Origin: Alphaproteobacteria bacterium
GTDB lineage: Bacteria > Pseudomonadota > Alphaproteobacteria > UBA828
Assembly (NCBI GenBank): GCA_018668475.1
Contig: JABJCZ010000020.1
Coordinates: forward strand, 1 to 12,595
Direction of reading: 5' to 3'
Length of the DNA: 12,595 nucleotides
Shown here: positions 6,925 to 12,595 of the stretch, one piece after another
Position numbering within the stretch: the stretch's first letter is position 1
Layout of the letters: each line of letters starts with the position of its first letter
The notes under the pieces: generated by a model
What the model saw: the letters and a program-made list of their open reading frames with translations, nothing else
Told to the model about the DNA's origin: nothing
The model's database searches: none
Translations under genes and position numbers: made by a program

Positions 6925-7593
6925 CTAGTCCCGCAACATGACCGGCAAATCAGCCATGCAAACGAACACGTTCGCACCTGCAGCATGCATTTCGGCGCGC
7001 CACCGATCTGCATCCTGCCCCGCACCCGGCGCATATCCAAAGACCCGCATGCCGGCCGCGCGGGCGCCCTGTACTCCCGGCAGGCTGTCTTCCACAACGA
7101 CCGCCTGGGAGGGCTCCACGCCCATTTCACGTGCCGCGTGGAGAAACAAATCAGGGTGTGGTTTACCTCGGGCCACCTGGGCCGCACTGAATAGCGCATC
7201 GCCAAAATAGTCGCGCAAACCAGTCAGGCCCAGGCTGTGGCGCATCTTGTCCGGCTCCCCGTTGGAGGCCACACACTTTGGCCCGGCCAACCCATCAAGC
7301 ACATCACGCACACCTTCCACAGGCTGCAAGTCGCGTGACATTGCGGCGAACGTCCGGCGCTGACATTCATCAAGAAACGCAGCATCAAGCAACACACTAT
7401 GGCGCGCCCGGACATCCTCAATCACCGCCGCCATGGTAAATCCATGAAAAGCCAATTCGCAGGCGCGCGGGTCCATCGGCGCGCCGGCTTCAATCAACAA
7501 CTCTGAAATAACACGAGCGGCAATGGGCTCGCTGTCAACCAGCACGCCATCACAATCAAATATGATCAAGGTTTCCGCCACGTGGGGCAGCAT
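6925..7593 (-). CDS. HAD-superfamily hydrolase, subfamily IA (beta-phosphoglucomutase/phosphoglycolate phosphatase-like)
   Basis: A 222-residue cytosolic phosphatase or phosphomutase. All four HAD motifs are present: motif I FDCDGVLVDSEP (nucleophile Asp13, acid/base Asp15), motif II Ser in VASNG (about 110), motif III Lys in RGKPHPDLF (about 144) and motif IV VVEDSLPG (Glu168-Asp169). The cap is the helical C1 type between motifs I and II. The DGVLVDSEP form with the KPxPD-F motif is usual for sugar-phosphate phosphatases of the YieH/GPH/PGM group; the substrate cannot be read from the sequence. Its start is 12 nt after the msrP stop, so the two are probably co-transcribed. No terminator for the minus strand follows its stop, so its transcript may run antisense into the small RNA. 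Confidence 0.92.
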   Translation of the reverse strand: MLPHVAETLIIFDCDGVLVDSEPIAARVISELLIEAGAPMDPRACELAFHGFTMAAVIEDVRARHSVLLDAAFLDECQRRTFAAMSRDLQPVEGVRDVLDGLAGPKCVASNGEPDKMRHSLGLTGLRDYFGDALFSAAQVARGKPHPDLFLHAAREMGVEPSQAVVVEDSLPGVQGARAAGMRVFGYAPGAGQDADRWRAEMHAAGANVFVCMADLPVMLRD

Positions 7594-7605
7594 ACCCGAA
7601 GAGCT

Positions 7606-8598
7606 CTACATGAATAGAGCTTCGTTCTCACGCCCCTTGTACAGGCCAGCCACATACTCACCATACCCGTTGTAGGGCTGGGTTGGGCGCCACTCCTTGC
7701 CATCCGGTCCGAAAAAATGCTCTTCCGCCTGACTCCAGCGGCGATGCGGCACCTCGGGGTTCACGTTCGCCCAAAAGCCATATTCATTACTGGCGATTTC
7801 TTCCCAGAAAGAAACCGGCCGCTCTTCCGAGAACGTAAAACGGACAATGCTCTTGATGTGCTTGAAGCCATACTTCCACGGGACCGCAAGACGCAAGGGC
7901 GCGCCATTCTGCTTCGGAATTGGTTTGCCGTAATAGCCGGTCGCGATAAAGGCCAGCTCGTTGGCAGCTTCAGCCATGGTCAGGCCCTCAACATACGGCC
8001 ACGGATACCAGAACTGCCGCTGCCCGGGCGCGAAGCCCGTATCCTCAAACGTCTGCATCACGACGTATTTGGCCGACCCCAGCGGTCGTGCGAAATCCAG
8101 CAGCGCACGGAGCGGAAACCCGCTGTAGGGCACGGCGATCGCCCAGCGCTCTACACAGCGGTGCCGATAGAGCCGTTCTTCAAGAGGCATTTTCCTGATG
8201 AGGTCGTCAAAATCGACAACCTGTTCTTTCTCCACCAACCCGTCGAAGGTGACGGTCCAGGGCCGCAAAGGCAGCTTCTGCGCCAGCGATGAAATTTCCT
8301 TATGCGAACCGAATTCATAAAAATTGTTGTAGGTGGTCGCAACGTCCTCGGGCGAGATTGGCCGGTCGAGCGCAATTCCATCATTTCTCGGCACCGGATA
8401 CAGGCCAGCTGTCGGATCTGCCTCGGCGCCATCATCGTCGGCCCGCGCACCCGAAAGCACACCAGCGACCGGCGCGACCCCGGCCAGGGCGACGCCTAGA
8501 CCCAACCCTTTGACGATGCTGCGTCGGTTGAGAAAAATTGATTCTGGCGTGGCTGCCTTGTCCGGCAGGTCCCAGTCGCGCCGTTTGCGAATCAGCAT
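7606..8598 (-). CDS. msrP: Periplasmic protein-methionine-sulfoxide reductase catalytic subunit MsrP (YedY)
   Basis: A molybdopterin enzyme that repairs oxidised methionine in periplasmic proteins, taking electrons from the heme membrane protein MsrQ. It has 330 residues, as expected. A twin-arginine signal is visible: NRRSIVKGLGLGVALAG (Arg25-Arg26), ending in an ARA cleavage site near residue 53, so the protein is exported folded by Tat. Sulfite-oxidase-fold landmarks follow: NNFYEFG (about 91-97), the molybdenum-ligand Cys148 in RHRCVERWAIAVPYSG, and GAPLRLAVPWKYGFKHIKSIVRF. The ATG is preceded by GAGGGAG, a strong ribosome site. No msrQ is seen next to it; the neighbours are aspartate aminotransferase upstream (128-nt gap) and the HAD gene downstream. 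Confidence 0.96.
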   Translation of the reverse strand: MLIRKRRDWDLPDKAATPESIFLNRRSIVKGLGLGVALAGVAPVAGVLSGARADDDGAEADPTAGLYPVPRNDGIALDRPISPEDVATTYNNFYEFGSHKEISSLAQKLPLRPWTVTFDGLVEKEQVVDFDDLIRKMPLEERLYRHRCVERWAIAVPYSGFPLRALLDFARPLGSAKYVVMQTFEDTGFAPGQRQFWYPWPYVEGLTMAEAANELAFIATGYYGKPIPKQNGAPLRLAVPWKYGFKHIKSIVRFTFSEERPVSFWEEIASNEYGFWANVNPEVPHRRWSQAEEHFFGPDGKEWRPTQPYNGYGEYVAGLYKGRENEALFM

Positions 8599-8621
8599 GG
8601 CGATCTCCCTCAGTTTTTGTC

Positions 8622-8640
8622 TGTTCCCATTAAAGGAACA
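8622..8640. promoter_or_regulatory. Inverted repeat TGTTCC-N7-GGAACA in the msrP leader
   Basis: A perfect 6-bp inverted repeat (8622-8627, 8635-8640) with a 7-nt spacer lies 24 nt upstream of the msrP start codon, just before its ribosome site. No T-run follows on either strand, so it is more like an operator or a 5' leader hairpin than a terminator of the aminotransferase gene. It is not the direct-repeat GTTC-N7-GTTC of alphaproteobacterial LexA. The regulator is unknown. Confidence 0.4.
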
Positions 8641-8726
8641 ACTAGGTCACGAGGGGCGCCACGGCAAATAAACCGGTTGTGATCAGCCCGCGAGGTGGGC
8701 CGGCATGCTGGTGTGATAGCGGGGTT

Positions 8727-9962
<1,236 letters not shown>

Positions 9963-10094
9963 CTAACCTATTCCAAAATGGGAAGGATGCAAGTCATCGA
10001 AACCTTTGCCTTCCGAGGCAGCGTTTCCATATTGAACAGACTGATATCCAATTCACCTCTCCCTTCCTGTTGCCGGCTCCACTATATAAGAAGC

Positions 10095-12281
10095 ATGACC
10101 GACAACGCTGACAGCGCAGATACCGCAGCCGCAGCATCCCCGCCACCTCCACCGGCGGGGCATTCGTTCAATGTCGAATCGGAATTCACGCCGGCTGGCG
10201 ATCAACCGGCGGCCATTGAGGACCTGACAAAGGGGCTCATGGCCGGCGAACAGGATCAGGTTTTGCTTGGTGTCACCGGCTCCGGCAAGACCTTTACCAT
10301 GGCGCACGTGATCCAAAATGTGCGCCGGCCGAGCCTGGTGCTCGCGCCCAACAAGACCCTCGCCGCCCAGCTCTACGGCGAGATGAAATCCTTTTTTCCC
10401 GCCAATTCAGTTGAGTATTTCGTCTCCTACTATGACTACTACCAGCCAGAAGCCTACGTGCCGCGCACTGACACGTTCATTGAGAAGGATGCCTCGATCA
10501 ACGAGCAGATCGACCGCATGCGTCACTCCGCCACCCGCGCCCTGCTTGAACGCGAAGACGTGGTAATCGTCGCCTCTGTCTCTTGCATTTATGGCATTGG
10601 CTCGGTTGAGAGCTACGCGTCGATGACCGTTACCATCGCTGAGCGGGCGGAAGTGGATCAGCGCGAACTCGTCCGCAAATTGGTTGAACTGCAGTATCGG
10701 CGCAACAATCAGTCGCTCGAGCGCGGCGACTTTCGGGTGCGCGGCGATGTGATCGAGATTTTTCCGGCGCACTCGGAAAACCGCGCCTGGCGCATCTCGC
10801 TGTTCGGCAGCGAAGTGGAAGAGATTGTCGAATTTGATCCGCTGACAGGGCAAAAGACGGACCGCCTGACCCATATCCGCGTCTACCCGAACAGCCACTA
10901 TGTGACACCGCGACCAACCATCAAGCAGGCCATCAAAGGCATCAAGGCGGAACTTAGCGAACGGCTGGAAGTATTTCGCCAAGAAGGGAAATTGCTGGAG
11001 GCCGAACGCATTGAGCAACGAACGACTTTTGACCTGGAAATGATGGAAGCGACGGGCAGTTGCGCCGGAATCGAGAACTATTCCCGCTATCTGACTGGCC
11101 GGGAGCCCGGCGAGCCTCCCCCTACGCTGATTGAGTATTTGCCCGAGAATGCCCTGATGATCGTTGACGAAAGCCACGTCACGGTGCCTCAGCTTGGCGG
11201 CATGTACAAAGGCGACTTCAAACGTAAATCCACGCTCTCGGATTTCGGCTTTCGGTTGCCGTCGTGCGTCGATAACCGCCCCCTCAAATTTGAAGAGTGG
11301 GAAAGTATGCGACCCCAGACCGTTTTCGTGTCGGCCACGCCGGGCCCGTGGGAGCTGGAGCGTACCGGCGGCGCCTTTGTGGAACAGTTAATCCGCCCGA
11401 CCGGGTTGATCGACCCGGTCTGCATCGTGCGCCCGGTTGAGAACCAGGTTGATGATTTGATCGCCGAGTGCCAGGCGGCCGCCAAATCGGGGCACCGGGT
11501 GCTGGTAACGACCCTGACCAAGCGCATGGCCGAGGACCTAACGGAATTCATGCACGAAGCAGGTATTCGGGTGCGCTACCTGCACTCCGACATCGACACG
11601 CTGGAGCGCATCGAGATTATTCGGGACCTCCGGCTCGGTGCCTTCGACGTACTCATCGGCATCAACCTGTTGCGCGAAGGGCTCGATATTCCGGAGTGCA
11701 GCCTCGTCGCCATTCTGGACGCCGACAAGGAAGGCTTTTTGCGCTCGCAGACGTCACTCGTCCAGACCATCGGGCGGGCGGCACGAAATATCGACGGCCG
11801 GGTGATTCTATACGCCGACACCATGACCCGCTCCCTGACCGCCGCCATGGAAGAGACCGAGCGCCGCCGGACCAAGCAGCAGGCCTACAACGTCGACAAC
11901 GGCATTACGCCGGAAAGTGTCCGCAAAACCATCGGCGACATTATGGAAGGCGTTTACGAAGCCGATTACGTAACGGTGGAAACCGGCGACGAAGAGACCC
12001 GGCACCTCGTTGGCCATAATCTGGAAGCCCACGTCCGCGACCTCGAAAAACGCATGAAAACAGCCGCCGGAGAACTTGAATTTGAAGAGGCCGCCCGGCT
12101 ACGCGACGAGATTCAGCGTCTGCGAGAAAGCGACCTTGGGCTCACGACGGAGCGTAAGGCGGCGCTGGCTGACAGCGGTAAAAATACATGGCGCGGCCGC
12201 AGCCACGCCGGGGCACCCGGCACACGTGGTGGCAAAACTGGCAACTTCGGCAAGGTCAGAAAACCTCGCCGCAGCTCCTAG
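10095..12281 (+). CDS. uvrB: Excinuclease ABC subunit B, UvrB
   Basis: The DNA-damage-verifying helicase-like subunit of nucleotide excision repair, which works with UvrA and UvrC. From this start it has 728 residues. Visible: Walker A GVTGSGKT (59-66); the tyrosine-rich beta-hairpin [12 protein letters not shown] and following segment (about 112-135), which inserts between DNA strands; the Walker B-type DESH (358-361); helicase motifs V/VI with [13 protein letters not shown] (about 522-534) and QTIGRAARN (557-565); and a C-terminal UVR motif (about 645-680) that binds UvrC, followed by a basic Gly/Arg/Lys tail. The N-terminus has an extension of about 25 residues with five prolines before the usual start. 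The frame is open far upstream, but the family alignment fixes the start here. TATATAAG lies only 4-11 nt before the ATG with a weak ribosome site. No LexA-type GTTC-N7-GTTC is seen upstream. Confidence 0.97.
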   Translation: MTDNADSADTAAAASPPPPPAGHSFNVESEFTPAGDQPAAIEDLTKGLMAGEQDQVLLGVTGSGKTFTMAHVIQNVRRPSLVLAPNKTLAAQLYGEMKSFFPANSVEYFVSYYDYYQPEAYVPRTDTFIEKDASINEQIDRMRHSATRALLEREDVVIVASVSCIYGIGSVESYASMTVTIAERAEVDQRELVRKLVELQYRRNNQSLERGDFRVRGDVIEIFPAHSENRAWRISLFGSEVEEIVEFDPLTGQKTDRLTHIRVYPNSHYVTPRPTIKQAIKGIKAELSERLEVFRQEGKLLEAERIEQRTTFDLEMMEATGSCAGIENYSRYLTGREPGEPPPTLIEYLPENALMIVDESHVTVPQLGGMYKGDFKRKSTLSDFGFRLPSCVDNRPLKFEEWESMRPQTVFVSATPGPWELERTGGAFVEQLIRPTGLIDPVCIVRPVENQVDDLIAECQAAAKSGHRVLVTTLTKRMAEDLTEFMHEAGIRVRYLHSDIDTLERIEIIRDLRLGAFDVLIGINLLREGLDIPECSLVAILDADKEGFLRSQTSLVQTIGRAARNIDGRVILYADTMTRSLTAAMEETERRRTKQQAYNVDNGITPESVRKTIGDIMEGVYEADYVTVETGDEETRHLVGHNLEAHVRDLEKRMKTAAGELEFEEAARLRDEIQRLRESDLGLTTERKAALADSGKNTWRGRSHAGAPGTRGGKTGNFGKVRKPRRSS

Positions 12282-12595
12282 CTCCTGCCTGCCCGGCCGG
12301 CTTCTCGAGGCCCAGGTGACCGCGCTTCTGCGCGCCAGCGCTCCGGCAAGGATCCGATCAAATACCCGACTGTGCAGACCGCGAGCCCGAGCACATTGAC
12401 GCCGAAATCATCCGCATACTTGCCGCTGCCGATGACTGCCCAGTCAGGCACCAGCCGCACACCAGACGCGCTGTCGAGCACCATCAGGACCCCCAGCGCA
12501 AGGCCCGGCCAGAAGGCCAGATGAAAACTGAGCCTTCCGGCACCACGGACAAACGCCAGCAAAAATATCGGTGCCAGTCCCATAACCATGGTGCC
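12278..12595 (-). CDS. Membrane protein of unknown family, C-terminal part; gene runs off the window
   Basis: About 105 residues are visible, and the frame is open to the window edge, so the true start is probably outside. Three hydrophobic segments are likely: [12 protein letters not shown], the stretch [18 protein letters not shown], and the [19 protein letters not shown] stretch near the end, followed by an Arg/Pro/Gly-rich cytoplasmic tail. The layout, a transmembrane pair with a [10 protein letters not shown] loop, recalls the C-terminal end of sodium:solute symporters, but I cannot confirm this. Its TAG stop shares the palindrome CTAG with the uvrB stop on the other strand, so the two convergent genes overlap by 4 nt. 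Confidence 0.65.
   Translation of the reverse strand, partial: GTMVMGLAPIFLLAFVRGAGRLSFHLAFWPGLALGVLMVLDSASGVRLVPDWAVIGSGKYADDFGVNVLGLAVCTVGYLIGSLPERWRAEARSPGPREAGRAGRS

Noticed and set aside
8680..8726. A terminator after the aminotransferase gene
   Set aside because: Short GCCC/GGGC pairings exist but no T-run follows on the minus strand, so I cannot call an intrinsic terminator.
10407..11177. A 256-residue ORF on the minus strand inside uvrB
   Set aside because: It lies opposite highly conserved UvrB coding sequence, including the beta-hairpin region. It is a GC-driven antisense shadow with no ribosome site or family match.

Overview
The window looks like core chromosome of an alphaproteobacterium. 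The base composition is moderately GC-rich. Several pairings are typical of that class: ppx/gppA running into rlmE by a 4-nt overlap, trxB followed directly by a LysR regulator, an ELM1-type (DUF1022) protein, and a class I-gamma aspartate aminotransferase. The order cannot be fixed from the sequence; a Rhodospirillales-like lineage is a guess. I see no mobile elements, CRISPR arrays, phage genes or pseudogenes.

Layout. 1-1300 (minus): the start of rlmE, translationally coupled to ppx/gppA. 1301-1658: an intergenic stretch carrying a promoter and tRNA-Gln(CTG) on plus. 1771-3357 (minus): a small DUF454/YbaN membrane protein and an unrecognised 349-residue cytosolic protein; both upstream regions carry TTAAC-rich repeats. 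3570-4625 (plus): the ELM1-family protein. 4714-6595 (plus): trxB and a LysR regulator, 22 nt apart. 6596-6924: a non-coding interval that appears to hold a small RNA gene. 6925-9929 (minus): a HAD phosphatase, the periplasmic methionine sulfoxide reductase msrP, and aspartate aminotransferase. 10095-12281 (plus): uvrB. 12278-12595 (minus): the C-terminal end of a membrane protein whose stop codon shares CTAG with the uvrB stop.

The most interesting part is 6632-6921. Downstream of the LysR gene, with no protein gene on that strand, there is a perfect LysR-type T-N11-A dyad, a weak promoter, a run of well-formed hairpins that present CCUCC-type (anti-Shine-Dalgarno) sequences in loops or linkers, and a textbook intrinsic terminator ending 3 nt before the convergent HAD stop codon. 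In rhizobia and Brucella, the LysR protein encoded next to trxB (LsrB/VtlR) is linked to the AbcR (alpha-r15) small RNAs. Those RNAs repress many ABC-transporter mRNAs through anti-SD motifs. The arrangement here suggests a LysR regulator with its own adjacent, possibly AbcR-like but longer, small RNA. This is inferred from architecture and synteny, not from an alignment.

The remaining genes are housekeeping: redox homeostasis (trxB, msrP), rRNA modification (rlmE), (p)ppGpp/polyphosphate turnover (ppx), nitrogen/amino-acid metabolism (aminotransferase) and DNA repair (uvrB).
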